Origin: Thermobrachium celere DSM 8682
GTDB taxonomy: Bacteria > Bacillota > Clostridia > Clostridiales > Caloramatoraceae
Reading direction: 5' to 3'
Length of the DNA: 64,000 nt
Assembly (NCBI RefSeq): GCF_000430995.1
Contig: NZ_HF952018.1
Span: 1,427,610 to 1,491,609, forward strand
The notes under the pieces were generated by a model that was not told the DNA's origin, made no database searches, and saw only the letters and a program-made list of their open reading frames with translations. Shown in pieces: positions 26,703-36,749 of this stretch (within the stretch, counting starts at the first letter, position 1; each line of letters starts with the position of its first letter). Made by a program: the position numbers and the translations under genes.

Positions 26703-29393
26703 TTATTTTTTAATGAAAAACGACTTCATGTATTTGAAAGGCTTTTTAAGAGTTATTCTAATCTTTCTTTTTAAAGCATATTTCATTATAGTTGGTTTCA
26801 TCTTATTAAATTCAGGATTTTGTGCATTATATTTTTTAACAAGCTTAATAGCATCAAATCTACATTTTGTTACACATTGACCACAACCAATGCACATAAA
26901 TTCATCTACTACTGTAACTCCACAGCTTAAACATCTCTCTGTCTCCTTTTTTACTTGTTCTTCTGTAAAGGTACCTCTTAAATCTCTAAAGGTTTCCTTA
27001 GCCTTACTACCATCAACATGAATAGGTCTTTGTCTTGGTGTCCTATCATATCCTTTAAGAATAACATTTTCTTTATCAAATGCTTTATAGTTTCTCTTAG
27101 TTCTTCCTAATATCAGGCTTTGTCCAGGATGAACAAAACGATGTATTGAAATCGCCCCTTCTTTTCCCATTGCAATTGCATCTATTGCAAACTTTGGTCC
27201 TGTTACAATGTCTCCTCCTGCAAACACATCCTTTTCAGTTGTTTGATAAGTATCTGGGTCAACTTTAACAGTATTATTTTTATTTATTTCTATATTTGTT
27301 CCCTTAAGAAGTCCACCCCAATCAATCGCCTGTCCTACTGAAACTAATACAAAATCAGCATTAACTGTAACTATTTCATTTTCATCATACTTAGGATTAA
27401 ATTTTCCATTTTCATCATACACTGATACACATCGTTTAAATTCTACTCCAACAACATGCCCATTCTCAACAAGTATACGCTTTGGTCCCCATGAGTTATT
27501 TATATTAACACCTTCTGATACTGCTTCTTCTATCTCCTCATCTAATGCAGGCATTTCCTCTTTTTTCTCAAGACAATAAATATCAACCTTTGTAGCACCT
27601 AATCTTACTGCTGTTCTTGCAACATCCATTGCAACATTTCCTCCACCTACTACTACAACATTACCATTTAGACTTTTTAATTCTCCTAGATTTACTTTAC
27701 GTAAAAACTCAACTCCTGTAATAATGCCTTCTGAATTTTCTCCTTCAATTCCAAGCTTTCTACCTGATTGTGCTCCTATTGCAATATAAAATGCTTCAAA
27801 TCCCTGAGCCCTTAGATCATTAATTGTAACATCTTTTCCTACCTCAATTCCTGTTTTAAACTCAACACCTAATTCTTTCAACACATCAATTTCAGCATTA
27901 ACTACATCCTTTTCAAGTCTAAATGATGGAATTCCTAAAGTTAACATACCTCCTAATACCTTTTCTTTTTCAAAAACAGTTACTTTATATCCATCTATAG
28001 CTAAATAATAGGCACATGACAATCCTGCAGGACCTGATCCTATTACTGCAATCTTTTTACCATAATTATGTCTCTTTTTAGGTATATATCTTCTCTCTTG
28101 GTTTAAATCCTGTTCTGCAATAAACTTCTTTATTTCATCTATTGCAATTGGATCATCAATATCTCCTCTTGTACATTCTGATTCACAATATCTCGGACAT
28201 ATTCTTCCACATACAGCTGGGAAAGGATTTTCCTGTTTTATCAATTCAAGTGCTTCAGTGTATCTTCCTTGAGCTGCCAACTTTATATAACCTTGTATAC
28301 CAATATGTGCTGGACATTCTGCCTTACATGGACTTGAGCCTGTTTCTAAAACAACCTTCCTATTTATTCTATAGTCAGGGTTCCATTTGTCTGGACCCCA
28401 TTCTGTATCATATGGAAGTTCCCTTTTCTCCTCAACAATAGGCTTTTTTGAACACAACTTTTGTCCAAGTTTTAATGCATTAGTCGGACAGTTTTCTACA
28501 CATTCTCCACAGGCAACACACTTATCCTTATCCACCTGTGCAACATAATTAGAACGCACCATATCTGGATTTACAAACATATTTGCAATTCTAACAGCAA
28601 AGCACCCACATCCACAGCAGTTACATATAGCATGGGTTTTGCCTGGTCCATCTGTATTTGGAATACAGTGCATCAGACCATTTTCTTCTGCTCTTTTTAT
28701 TATCTCAAAGGCTTCTTCACGAGTAATCTGTCTTCCCCTTCCTGTTCTTATATAATATTCAGCTGCATGTCCAAGTTGTATGCACATATCCTCCTTTAAG
28801 TGACCACATCCCTCTCCCATTGCTTCTCTAGCTGTACGGCAAGAACAATCTGAAACTGAAAAAATAGTATTCTCATTTAAATATTTTGATATCTCTTCAA
28901 AGGATGCCCTTCTTGTTTCACCTTGAATTGCTTTTTCAATTGGAATAACTCTCATTGGTCCAAGTCCTATAGGTACATTACCTGCTGCAATAGGCCCTTT
29001 TTTCTTACCATATTCATCAAAGGCCCTTCCTAATTGAGGATATTTTTTTGCATTTTCCCTGTTGTTTACTATCATTTCCATATGTCCTGGAACCCAAACT
29101 TCATGCCAAAACTTATCTACTCCATCAATTTTATTTACAAATGCTGCACCAACCTTTGCTAATTCCCAAAGCAGTCTTTCTGTTTCTTCTAAAGATTTAC
29201 CACATTTTTTACTTATTTCTTCAGCACTCTGTGGTTTTCTAAATTCAAGGTAAAGTGCTACTTCTGCCATCTCCTCTGTAACAATAGGCTCAAGTATCTT
29301 ATATTCTGGGTCATTTGGTGTTATTTCATTTTTTGCCCCACGTTTTGTCATACTTATTTTGTTTGCCAAATCAAGAACTTTTTCTTTTACCAT
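26703..29393 (-). CDS. Multi-cluster Fe-S / FAD NAD(P)H oxidoreductase (GltD-like)
   Basis: An 896-residue fusion. Residues 1-110 look winged-helix-like. Then come two Cys-rich blocks, SDCSCRTAREAMGEGCGH (about 185) and ICNCCGCGC (about 258), and a ferredoxin motif CVACGECVENCP (about 293). From about residue 355 it is a glutamate-synthase small-subunit-type module: CKAECPAHI and CGRICPRYCESEC for its clusters, FAD site VIGSGPAGLSCAYYLA, NAD(P)H site VVVVGGGNVAMDVARTA and a C-terminal GDIVTGPKFAIDA. Finally CLSCG and a second ferredoxin motif CIGCGQCVTKCRFDA. It probably moves electrons between NAD(P)H and ferredoxin-like partners. Its position between hypA and hypB suggests a link to hydrogen metabolism, which is inferred. 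Confidence 0.85.
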   Translation of the reverse strand: MVKEKVLDLANKISMTKRGAKNEITPNDPEYKILEPIVTEEMAEVALYLEFRKPQSAEEISKKCGKSLEETERLLWELAKVGAAFVNKIDGVDKFWHEVWVPGHMEMIVNNRENAKKYPQLGRAFDEYGKKKGPIAAGNVPIGLGPMRVIPIEKAIQGETRRASFEEISKYLNENTIFSVSDCSCRTAREAMGEGCGHLKEDMCIQLGHAAEYYIRTGRGRQITREEAFEIIKRAEENGLMHCIPNTDGPGKTHAICNCCGCGCFAVRIANMFVNPDMVRSNYVAQVDKDKCVACGECVENCPTNALKLGQKLCSKKPIVEEKRELPYDTEWGPDKWNPDYRINRKVVLETGSSPCKAECPAHIGIQGYIKLAAQGRYTEALELIKQENPFPAVCGRICPRYCESECTRGDIDDPIAIDEIKKFIAEQDLNQERRYIPKKRHNYGKKIAVIGSGPAGLSCAYYLAIDGYKVTVFEKEKVLGGMLTLGIPSFRLEKDVVNAEIDVLKELGVEFKTGIEVGKDVTINDLRAQGFEAFYIAIGAQSGRKLGIEGENSEGIITGVEFLRKVNLGELKSLNGNVVVVGGGNVAMDVARTAVRLGATKVDIYCLEKKEEMPALDEEIEEAVSEGVNINNSWGPKRILVENGHVVGVEFKRCVSVYDENGKFNPKYDENEIVTVNADFVLVSVGQAIDWGGLLKGTNIEINKNNTVKVDPDTYQTTEKDVFAGGDIVTGPKFAIDAIAMGKEGAISIHRFVHPGQSLILGRTKRNYKAFDKENVILKGYDRTPRQRPIHVDGSKAKETFRDLRGTFTEEQVKKETERCLSCGVTVVDEFMCIGCGQCVTKCRFDAIKLVKKYNAQNPEFNKMKPTIMKYALKRKIRITLKKPFKYMKSFFIKK

Positions 29394-29419
29394 AAATATA
29401 TCCCCCTAATTAATTTTTA

Positions 29420-30088
29420 TTATTTCTTCCAACTTTTAACCTCTTCTCTCAACCAATTTATCCATTCATCAAAACCCTCACCTGTTTTTGCAGAAATTGG
29501 TATTACCTTTATATTTGGATTGATCTTCTTAACTCGTTCTTTAACCTTTTCAATGTTAAAATCAAATATACTCATTGCATCAATTTTATTTATTAAAAGA
29601 ATATCTACTACTGAAAACATTAAAGGATATTTTAAAGGCTTATCGTCTCCCTCTGGTACACTTAAAATCATCACACTTTTTGAAGCTCCTGTATCAAATT
29701 CGGCTGGACAAACAAGGTTTCCAACGTTTTCAAGTATTACTAAATCAAGTCCCTCTATTTCAAGTTCATCTAACCCTTGTTTTGTCATATATGCATCAAG
29801 ATGACACATTCCACCTGTATGTAGCTGTATTACTTTTACTCCTGTCTTTGAAACCAAACTTGCATCAACATCAGAATCAATGTCTGCTTCCATAACTCCT
29901 ATCTTCATCTCATCTTTTAATGCTTCAATTGTCTTTAAAACTGTTGTGGTTTTTCCTGAGCCTGGTGAAGACATAAGATTTAAAAGAAAGGTTTTTCTTT
30001 TCTTAAGCTCCTCTCTTAACAAAGATGCTTGTCTATCATTATTAGCAAATACACTTTCTTTAATTTCAATTATTTTGAAAGTATTCAT
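29420..30088 (-). CDS. hypB: Hydrogenase nickel-incorporation GTPase HypB
   Basis: HypB is the GTPase that drives nickel insertion. P-loop SSPGSGKTT lies at residues 40-48, followed by EADIDSDVDASLV, the metal-site motif LHTGGMCHLDA with Cys and His, ENVGNLVCPAEFD, and NKID. There is no N-terminal His-rich nickel-storage stretch. The 222-residue length is normal for that short form. It is the first gene of a three-gene operon. Confidence 0.95.
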   Translation of the reverse strand: MNTFKIIEIKESVFANNDRQASLLREELKKRKTFLLNLMSSPGSGKTTTVLKTIEALKDEMKIGVMEADIDSDVDASLVSKTGVKVIQLHTGGMCHLDAYMTKQGLDELEIEGLDLVILENVGNLVCPAEFDTGASKSVMILSVPEGDDKPLKYPLMFSVVDILLINKIDAMSIFDFNIEKVKERVKKINPNIKVIPISAKTGEGFDEWINWLREEVKSWKK

Positions 30089-30252
30089 TTATATACACCT
30101 CCACTTATACTATATATTTATGAATTGATTAAATTTTATAGGACAAGAAGGTATTTAAACCTTTAGTTTGACAAATTCAAAACAATTTGATTTTGATATT
30201 ATAAATATTCTAAATATTTTTATAATTTCCTTCATTAAATTTTATTAAAAAT

Positions 30253-30298
30253 TATGGGGATGTATTTAGATTAAAATTAATCTAAATACATCCCCATA
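30253..30298 (-). terminator. Long palindromic terminator hairpin
   Basis: A perfect palindrome of about 46 bases (arm TATGGGGATGTATTTAGATT and its complement) lies directly behind the 30302-30862 gene and is followed on the minus strand by AATTTTTAA. Confidence 0.75.
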
Positions 30299-30301
30299 TA
30301 A

Positions 30302-30862
30302 TCAATTTTTTATGCATCCCGACCTTTTTAATATTTCATAAATATCAATATTGATAGGCTTATTAGATATAAGGTGAATCCAGTACTCATTCTCCTGTTG
30401 ATTTATTTCTACACATATATCCTTTGGAATTTGACCATTTGTAAATTCAATTTTTTTATTTGCATTATTTCCATAATAAAGTTCGTGAAACTCTGATGAA
30501 TGCACAGCCACTTCGTTCTCTATTTTAAATAATGGCTTTATCCACCAAATTACATTAAAATTTACTTCATCATCTATTGGATTACCGAAAAAGTCGTACT
30601 CTGGAGGAGTATAATATAATATTTTCCATACGCCTAATCTATTCTTCTCCATATATAAAAGAACTATTTTCTGTTTTTTAGAACTTGTTTTTACAACTCT
30701 ATACTCCCTACTATCTATGTTTTTATCATTTATCAACACTTTAATATCTTTAGTACTAAATCCTGATTTCCAAATAGCAAATGTAAAACTATTGATATAG
30801 GTATAAGAACAAATAATAAAAATAAAGACAATAGCAATAAATATAATTTTTGACTTTTTCAT
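30302..30862 (-). CDS. Membrane-anchored protein of unknown function
   Basis: I do not recognise the family. The 186-residue protein has one N-terminal hydrophobic helix (residues 5-27) and an extracytoplasmic region with a Pro/Tyr-rich stretch (YYTPPEYDFFGNP) and WWIKP. It is a single gene between hypB and tnaA, with a weak ribosome site (AAGGAGATT) and a long terminator. It resembles small secreted or anchored proteins of Gram-positives. Confidence 0.7.
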   Translation of the reverse strand: MKKSKIIFIAIVFIFIICSYTYINSFTFAIWKSGFSTKDIKVLINDKNIDSREYRVVKTSSKKQKIVLLYMEKNRLGVWKILYYTPPEYDFFGNPIDDEVNFNVIWWIKPLFKIENEVAVHSSEFHELYYGNNANKKIEFTNGQIPKDICVEINQQENEYWIHLISNKPINIDIYEILKRSGCIKN

Positions 30863-30949
30863 AAAATCTCCTTCTTATATACACTATTTACTACAATTAT
30901 AATATTTTTACCATATGTTGTAAATATTTGTGTATAAAAGTTAAAATTT

Positions 30950-31020
30950 AAACCCCATAAAGGGATTTCAGAAACTCTAGAAAAATATTATCCTAATTTA
31001 AGAAATCCTTCATGGGGCTT
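30950..31020 (-). terminator. Large imperfect inverted repeat after tnaA
   Basis: Minus strand: AAGCCCCATGAAGGATTTC pairs imperfectly with GAAATCCCTTTATGGGGTTT across a loop of about 30 bases, and T residues follow. It is a probable terminator of tnaA. Confidence 0.6.
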
Positions 31021-31065
31021 ATATATACAACTTTTTAAAGCTCACTTTTGAACACTATTTAATAA

Positions 31066-32451
31066 TTACTCAACTGGTCTTAATCTTGCTGTGAAATGTC
31101 TTAAAACTTTTGGTTCATATACAAATTCTAATCCCTTCAAGTATGGTGCTCTGTCCTTAATTGATATAAATGCATCTGCTACTACATCCATATGATCGTT
31201 TGTATAAACTCTTCTTGGAATTGTCAATCTTACAAGTTCTAGTGGTGATTCAAGCTGTTCTCCTGTCTCAGGATCACGTCCTAGTAAAAATGAACCTATC
31301 TCTACTGCTCTAATACCTGACTCTAAATACAATTCATTAACTAAAACTTGTGCTGGGAATTGATAATATGGAATATGTGGAAGGAGCTTTTTAGCATCAA
31401 CAAAAACTGCATGTCCACCAGTTGGATATTGTATTGGAATTCCACCTTCTCTTAGTCTTTCTCCAAGATATTCAACCTGTGAAATTCTATAATCTAGGTA
31501 TTCAAAATCTACTCCTTCTCTTAATCCTCTAGCTAGAGCTTCCATATCTCTTCCTGCTAATCCACCATATGTTATAAATCCTTCCATTGGAACTGTTCTT
31601 GCTCTACATTCATTAAATAACTCAACATCTTCCTTTATACCTAATATACCACCAATATTTACTATTGCATCCTTTTTAGCACTCATTGTAAAACCTTCAG
31701 TATATGAGAACATTTCATGAACAATCTCAACTATTGATTTATCTTCATATCCCTTTTCTCTCTTTTTAATAAAATATGCATTTTCAGCAAATCTTGCTGC
31801 ATCCATAAATACTCTAATTCCATATCTATCTGCAATTTCTCTTACTCCTCTTATATTTTCCATTGATACAGGTTGTCCACCTGAACTATTACAAGTTACT
31901 GTTATTAGTATAAACGCAATTTCATCTCTTCCATGCTTTTTAATAAAGTCTTCTAATTTATCAAGATCAAAATTTCCCTTCCAATCATAATATTCCTCAG
32001 TATTAAAAGCCTTATCTGTAATTAAATTTACTGCTCTTCCTCCACTTAGCTCAATATGTGCTTTTGTTGTATCAAAATGCATATTTCCAAGAACATATTG
32101 TCCCTTCTTCTTTATAAGTGATGGGAATAATACTTGTTCTGCTCCTCTTCCTTGATGAGTTGGTATTACATAAGGATAACCTATTATCTCTTTTACTGCA
32201 TCAACTAGATTATAGTAGTTTCTGCTACCTGCATAAGCTTCATCACCAAGCATTAAACCTGCCCATTGATAGTCACTCATAGCACCTGTACCGCTATCAG
32301 TTAAAAGGTCAATATACACATCTTCTGATTTTAATAAGAAAGGATTATATCCTGCTTCTTTTAGAGCTCTTTCTCTATGCTCTCTTGTTGTAGTTTTTAG
32401 TGGTTCAACCATTTTAATCTTAAATGGTTCTGGTTTTCTCTTAAATGCCAT
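31066..32451 (-). CDS. tnaA: Tryptophanase
   Basis: This PLP enzyme would convert tryptophan to indole, pyruvate and ammonia. The PLP lysine is Lys260 in SAKKDA, and THQGRGAEQ is present. Tryptophanase and tyrosine phenol-lyase are close relatives; three diagnostic positions favour tryptophanase: Asp127 in HFDTT (Thr in the phenol-lyase), [16 protein letters not shown] (Arg-containing MERG in the phenol-lyase), and His in [10 protein letters not shown] (Phe in the phenol-lyase). Other parts, such as [18 protein letters not shown], look phenol-lyase-like. A YheO-type regulator remnant lies 56 bases upstream. No tnaC-like leader peptide was found. Confidence 0.86.
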   Translation of the reverse strand: MAFKRKPEPFKIKMVEPLKTTTREHRERALKEAGYNPFLLKSEDVYIDLLTDSGTGAMSDYQWAGLMLGDEAYAGSRNYYNLVDAVKEIIGYPYVIPTHQGRGAEQVLFPSLIKKKGQYVLGNMHFDTTKAHIELSGGRAVNLITDKAFNTEEYYDWKGNFDLDKLEDFIKKHGRDEIAFILITVTCNSSGGQPVSMENIRGVREIADRYGIRVFMDAARFAENAYFIKKREKGYEDKSIVEIVHEMFSYTEGFTMSAKKDAIVNIGGILGIKEDVELFNECRARTVPMEGFITYGGLAGRDMEALARGLREGVDFEYLDYRISQVEYLGERLREGGIPIQYPTGGHAVFVDAKKLLPHIPYYQFPAQVLVNELYLESGIRAVEIGSFLLGRDPETGEQLESPLELVRLTIPRRVYTNDHMDVVADAFISIKDRAPYLKGLEFVYEPKVLRHFTARLRPVE

Positions 32452-32507
32452 ATCACTTATCCCCCTTGTGTAATTTATCTTTAAGCATATTTATTATGCT
32501 TATTAAT

Positions 32508-33166
32508 CTACTCCTTTTTTATATACCTATATATTGTTGGTTCTGACAATCTTAGCTGCCTTGCTACTTCATTTACAGCACCCTTAAAACGAAATACCCC
32601 TTTGCTATTTAGCTTTTGTACTATTTCTATTTTTTCTTCTGCTGACATCCTATCTGGCGATATGTTAACTTCTTCTATAGTTTTTTGAATGATTAACATT
32701 ACATAATCTTCAACAGGTATACTAAAATCCTCAGAAATTGGGCCTTTTTCTTCTGCAAGATTTCTTTCTGGTCCACCTGTCAACTCTGATAAAAATTTAT
32801 TTAAAAAATTTGCAGAACTTATTAAATCATCTAAATTAAAACTTATTGTAAGAAGACCTATCAAGTTTCCATCTTTATTTTTTATAAACAAGATAGATGT
32901 TCTTGATACTTTACCATCCTTTGTCTTTGAAGGAAACCTTGTAATATAATCTCTATCTATATATAGCTTATCTTCTATAATTTTTTTTAAGTTTTAGTCA
33001 AAGGATCTCCTACTTTTCTTCCACTTAAATTATTATTACATATTGCACAAACCTCATTTTTCCCTTCAGTTAAATCATATAATGCAATTTCACATGTTGA
33101 ACCATATACTTCTCCTAAAAACTCTACTATATTTTTAAAATTTTTTAGTAGTATCTTATCTTCCAT
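32508..33166 (-). pseudogene. YheO-type PAS/HTH regulator, frameshifted
   Basis: Two adjacent frames together make one YheO-like regulator. The first (from ATG 33166, with TGAGG upstream) gives the PAS-like part FLGEVYGSTCEIALYDL to GRKVGDPLTKT and then meets TAA at 32989-32991. The second continues in the -1 frame from LKKIIEDKLYIDRDYI through FIKNKDGNLIGLLTISFNL to the C-terminal HTH LSEPTIYRYIKKE. The break is at ACTTAAAAAAAATT, which fits a one-base deletion beside an A8 tract. A sequencing error is possible. A functional copy would probably regulate the adjacent tnaA. Confidence 0.8.
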
Positions 33167-33358
33167 AATAACCTCAACCATTTAATAATTTTTTATCATG
33201 ATAATAATTTTTTATCCAAGTCTATTATAATTCATCATTTTATAATTTTCAATATTTTTCTACATTTTTGAATATTTTTTTATTGAACAAAATCTATTTG
33301 TATAGTTATTTTCATTATGTTAACATATAATCGTAAATGATTTGCTAGAGGTGTTATT

Positions 33359-34705
33359 ATGGATGTTATTTTAGGAATGTCTATTACATTTGTAGCATTA
33401 ATATTTTCAATATATAAAGGTATATTTGTAGGCTATCCATTAATATTTGGATTTATAATTTTTTCCTTAGTTTCTTTAAAAAGAGGATATAAAATAACTG
33501 ATATTATAAACATGTCAATTAATGGTGGAAAAAAATCCTTTGTTGTATTAAAAATATTTATATTAATTGGTGCAATAACTGGTATTTGGATGGCATCTGG
33601 TACAGTTCCTTCAATAATATACTATGGAATCAAATATATAAAACCAACATATTTTATACTCTATAGTTTTTTAATATGCTGTGTTGTTTCATTACTACTA
33701 GGTTCTTCTCTTGCAACAGTAAGTACTGTTGGAGTTGCATTAATTTTAATTGCAAAAAGTACAAATGTTAATTTAAATATAGTTGCTGGTTCTATAATAG
33801 CAGGTGCTTATTTTGGAGATAGGTGTTCACCTATGTCATCTAGTGCAAATTTAGTAGCTACATTAACCGAAACTAATCTTTATACAAATATAGTAAATAT
33901 GTTTAAAACATCAATAATCCCATTTATACTATCTATCATTATTTATTTAATTCTATCTATTCAAAAATCAATTAACTTTGTACAAACTGATTTAACTAAA
34001 CAAATAGTTCAAACATATAAAATTAACTTAATTGTATTGCTTCCTGCAATAGTAATTTTAATATCCTCTATTTTAAAACTTGATGTTAAAATTTCAATGT
34101 TAATTAGTATCTTATTGGCTTCAATAATAGCAATAACTCTTCAAAATTGTACATTGAATCAAGTTATAAATTATATTTTATTTGGATTTCATTTAGATAA
34201 ATCAAATCCTCTTGAGCATATAATTAAAGGTGGCGGAATAATTTCAATGTGGAAGGCATCTTTAGTTGTTTTTATATCATCTGCTCTGTCTGGAATATTT
34301 GATGGAACAAAAATGCTATCCCTAATCGAAACCTTTCTTTTAAAGGCTAAAACACGATTTAATTTATTCACATACACACTTATAACTAGCATAATTATTG
34401 CTGCTATCGGATGTAATCAATCAATTGCAATCATTTTAACAAACCATCTTATGAATAAAAGCTATAAAAATATAAATATTGAAAAATTTACTTTAGCATT
34501 AGATATTGAAAATACAGCCGTAGTGTTAGCTGCCTTAATTCCTTGGAATATTGCAGCTTTTGTTCCTACAATAACAATGGGAGTAAGTAGCACAGGTTTT
34601 ATACCCTATGCAGTTTATCTATATCTAGTTCCAATAATAAACTTTATATGTATTTATTTTTCAAGTAAAAAATATAACAAAAGGTTATTAACCTCCAGTT
34701 GTTAG
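33359..34705 (+). CDS. NhaC-superfamily transporter
   Basis: A 448-residue, about 11-helix NhaC-type carrier with IWMASGTVPSIIYYG, GSIIAGAYFGDRCSPMSSSANLVAT and a C-terminal LALDIENTAVVLAALIPWN. Members of this branch include predicted tyrosine and tryptophan carriers, and its position beside tnaA (divergent from the tnaA regulator) makes an aromatic amino acid a reasonable guess. It starts at ATG 33359, with AGAGGTGTT upstream. Confidence 0.85.
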   Translation: MDVILGMSITFVALIFSIYKGIFVGYPLIFGFIIFSLVSLKRGYKITDIINMSINGGKKSFVVLKIFILIGAITGIWMASGTVPSIIYYGIKYIKPTYFILYSFLICCVVSLLLGSSLATVSTVGVALILIAKSTNVNLNIVAGSIIAGAYFGDRCSPMSSSANLVATLTETNLYTNIVNMFKTSIIPFILSIIIYLILSIQKSINFVQTDLTKQIVQTYKINLIVLLPAIVILISSILKLDVKISMLISILLASIIAITLQNCTLNQVINYILFGFHLDKSNPLEHIIKGGGIISMWKASLVVFISSALSGIFDGTKMLSLIETFLLKAKTRFNLFTYTLITSIIIAAIGCNQSIAIILTNHLMNKSYKNINIEKFTLALDIENTAVVLAALIPWNIAAFVPTITMGVSSTGFIPYAVYLYLVPIINFICIYFSSKKYNKRLLTSSC

Positions 34706-34708
34706 TAA

Positions 34709-34730
34709 AAAAAGCCCTTTTATAGGGCTT
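34709..34730 (+). terminator. Bidirectional terminator between nhaC-like and racemase genes
   Basis: AAAAGCCCT pairs with AGGGCTTTT, flanked by A on one side and T on the other. Confidence 0.85.
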
Positions 34731-35798
34731 TTAAACTATTCTCTTATTTACATATTTAGATGTCATTGCAGCTAATAACCCTCCATATGTTAAATTAAAC
34801 TCTACCACATCTCCGCATTTATAATTATTGTTAGACTCTGTAATATCTATAATCAAATGATCGCTGCTTGCTCCTATAATTTCTATTTTATTATCTATAG
34901 GAACTATATGCTCTGGACTTACATCCTGTCTTCCGATACCTAATATTGCTCTCCTTCTTATACCCTTATCTATAAATGTTGGTTTTCTTCCAAATGCATC
35001 AATTCCTAATTCTCCAATAGGTGCAGAAGGCTTTTCTTTAACTTCAACAACCTCAGCAATTAATTTTACTGTATCTGTATGCTGCCCTTCTATTGGCTTA
35101 TCATACAAACCTATACCTAGTGCAATTCCCACTCCAATCCTTAGTTGATTTATTTCCTTTGGCATCCCATTTTCTCTCATTAACTTTATATTTTCAGAAT
35201 TGCCTCCTGATATAACATCTAATTTTCGATCAAGCAACTTCTCTATCATTGACTTAACTTCAACAAGATAATTCATGTTTTCTGTACTTGGAATAACCCC
35301 TCCATAACAATTAAGATTAGTTCCTATTCCTTTTAAATTTATATACTTAAACATATCTACTTTCCTAACCCATTCTTCTATTTCATTTTTATTCTTAAAA
35401 AATATTCCCTCCCTCAAATCTCCTACATCAATCATCAAAATAATATCATATATTTTACCGTGTTTTTTAGCATATTTATTCAACTCCTCTACTATATCTA
35501 TTTCTGAAACTAAAGCTACATCTGAATATTTTACAACCTCTTCCGCTTGACTTTTCATTGGTATTCTAATTAGCATTTTCTGTACGTTAAATTCATTAAA
35601 TCCTTTTAAATTCTCAATTCTTGAATCTGCTATTAAATCTACTCCTCCATCTATGTAAGCCTCAACAACATCTTTATACCCACCAAACACCTTAACAACT
35701 CCTGCTACTTCAATTCCTCTTAAATGACACTCTTTTACTAAGTTTTGTGCATTTTCCTTTATCTTTTCCCTATAAATTTCTACAACAGGATATCCCAT
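34731..35798 (-). CDS. orr: Ornithine-racemase-like PLP amino-acid racemase
   Basis: A fold-III (alanine racemase N-terminal-type) PLP enzyme. It agrees along its length with the Clostridium sticklandii ornithine racemase pattern: ADSRIENLK, MLIRIPM, MIDVGDLREG, GIGTNLNCYG, ISGGNSENI, LRIGVG and ASSDHLIIDI. The PLP lysine would be in GVVKVFGG (about residue 28). ATG 35798 with AAGGGG upstream gives 355 residues; the ATG at 35819 precedes the ribosome site and is rejected. It could feed D-ornithine fermentation, but no ornithine aminomutase genes are in the window, so substrate specificity is inferred. Confidence 0.8.
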   Translation of the reverse strand: MGYPVVEIYREKIKENAQNLVKECHLRGIEVAGVVKVFGGYKDVVEAYIDGGVDLIADSRIENLKGFNEFNVQKMLIRIPMKSQAEEVVKYSDVALVSEIDIVEELNKYAKKHGKIYDIILMIDVGDLREGIFFKNKNEIEEWVRKVDMFKYINLKGIGTNLNCYGGVIPSTENMNYLVEVKSMIEKLLDRKLDVISGGNSENIKLMRENGMPKEINQLRIGVGIALGIGLYDKPIEGQHTDTVKLIAEVVEVKEKPSAPIGELGIDAFGRKPTFIDKGIRRRAILGIGRQDVSPEHIVPIDNKIEIIGASSDHLIIDITESNNNYKCGDVVEFNLTYGGLLAAMTSKYVNKRIV

Positions 35799-35883
35799 AA
35801 CCCCACCCCTTTTGTGCATTTTTATTAAAATATATTCTTATCTAGCCCTATTGATTACTTTAAAAAATTTTTGAATAAAAACA

Positions 35884-35912
35884 AAAAGAGACACACCAAA
35901 TTTGTGTCTCTT
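35884..35912 (-). terminator. Terminator of cwlD
   Basis: AAAAGAGACACA pairs with TTGTGTCTCTT, and the minus strand continues into T. Confidence 0.82.
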
Positions 35913-35926
35913 CTAATTGTTGTCAT

Positions 35927-36733
35927 TTAATTTTTATTTTTAAATATTTCCTCAACACCTTTAAAAAGTGCCCTAGCTATTTTATCTTGATACTTTTCTG
36001 AAGAAAGTAGTCTATCCTCAGATGGATTTGATAAATATCCCATTTCAATTAAAACCACTGGAACTTTTGACCAATTAAACCCTGTTAAATCTTCTCTAGT
36101 TATAACTCCCCTGTTTTCCATTCCTACTTCTTTTATTACTCTATTTAATAAAATCTCGCCATACTTTCTACTTATAGTAGAAATTTTTTTAGCATACCCA
36201 ACATCTCCTGGAACTAACATGGATGCACCCTTCATAGATTTATCATTAGACGAGTCTGCATGTATTCTAATAACTAAATCAGCATTATTTTTATTTCCTA
36301 TTTCAGCTCTTTCAATATTACTAATTACTTTAGAATTTGTGGTTCTTGTCATAATAACCTTATACCCAGCGTCAGTTAAATACTTTTTTAGTTTTAATGC
36401 AACCTTTAGATTTATAACATACTCAGGAGTTTTAGTAACTATCCCAACTGCACCTATAACATTTTTAGGCTTCATAACTTTTGAGTTAGGTGCAATAGGC
36501 TCTTTTTCTAATAGGGTTTTACATGCATGCCCTGGATCAATTACAATAACTTTGTTTTTGTTTGTATTTTTGAAATTTATATTATTAGATTTAATAGTAG
36601 TAAGACTAGAAAGTGTATATGCATTTACTAAATTCAATTGATTTTTAAATAGTATAACATAACCTATTCTTAAAAATAATATTAACAAAATAAATAATAT
36701 AATAATTTTATACCTTTTGTTCACTTTAGCCAC
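35927..36733 (-). CDS. cwlD: N-acetylmuramoyl-L-alanine amidase (CwlD-like)
   Basis: An Amidase_3 zinc enzyme that cuts the peptide from muramic acid. It has an N-terminal signal anchor (residues 8-28), VIDPGHACK (first zinc His), Glu in TKTPEYVINL, VIRIHADSS (second His) and the catalytic Glu in VLIEMGYLSN. In spore formers CwlD helps make muramic lactam in the cortex. It has an insertion of about 25 residues after the first motif. It directly follows the CDP-alcohol transferase gene and may be co-transcribed. Confidence 0.87.
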   Translation of the reverse strand: MAKVNKRYKIIILFILLILFLRIGYVILFKNQLNLVNAYTLSSLTTIKSNNINFKNTNKNKVIVIDPGHACKTLLEKEPIAPNSKVMKPKNVIGAVGIVTKTPEYVINLKVALKLKKYLTDAGYKVIMTRTTNSKVISNIERAEIGNKNNADLVIRIHADSSNDKSMKGASMLVPGDVGYAKKISTISRKYGEILLNRVIKEVGMENRGVITREDLTGFNWSKVPVVLIEMGYLSNPSEDRLLSSEKYQDKIARALFKGVEEIFKNKN

Positions 36734-36749
36734 CTCATATTATTTAATA

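Noticed and set aside
32452..32507. TnaC-like leader peptide before tnaA
   Set aside because: The 56-base gap contains no start codon followed by a Trp-containing short frame.
32981..32998. Programmed frameshift in the YheO-type gene
   Set aside because: The in-frame stop comes before the A8 tract, and the codons before it (AAA ACT) are not a slippery pair for a -1 shift. Mutation or sequencing error fits better.
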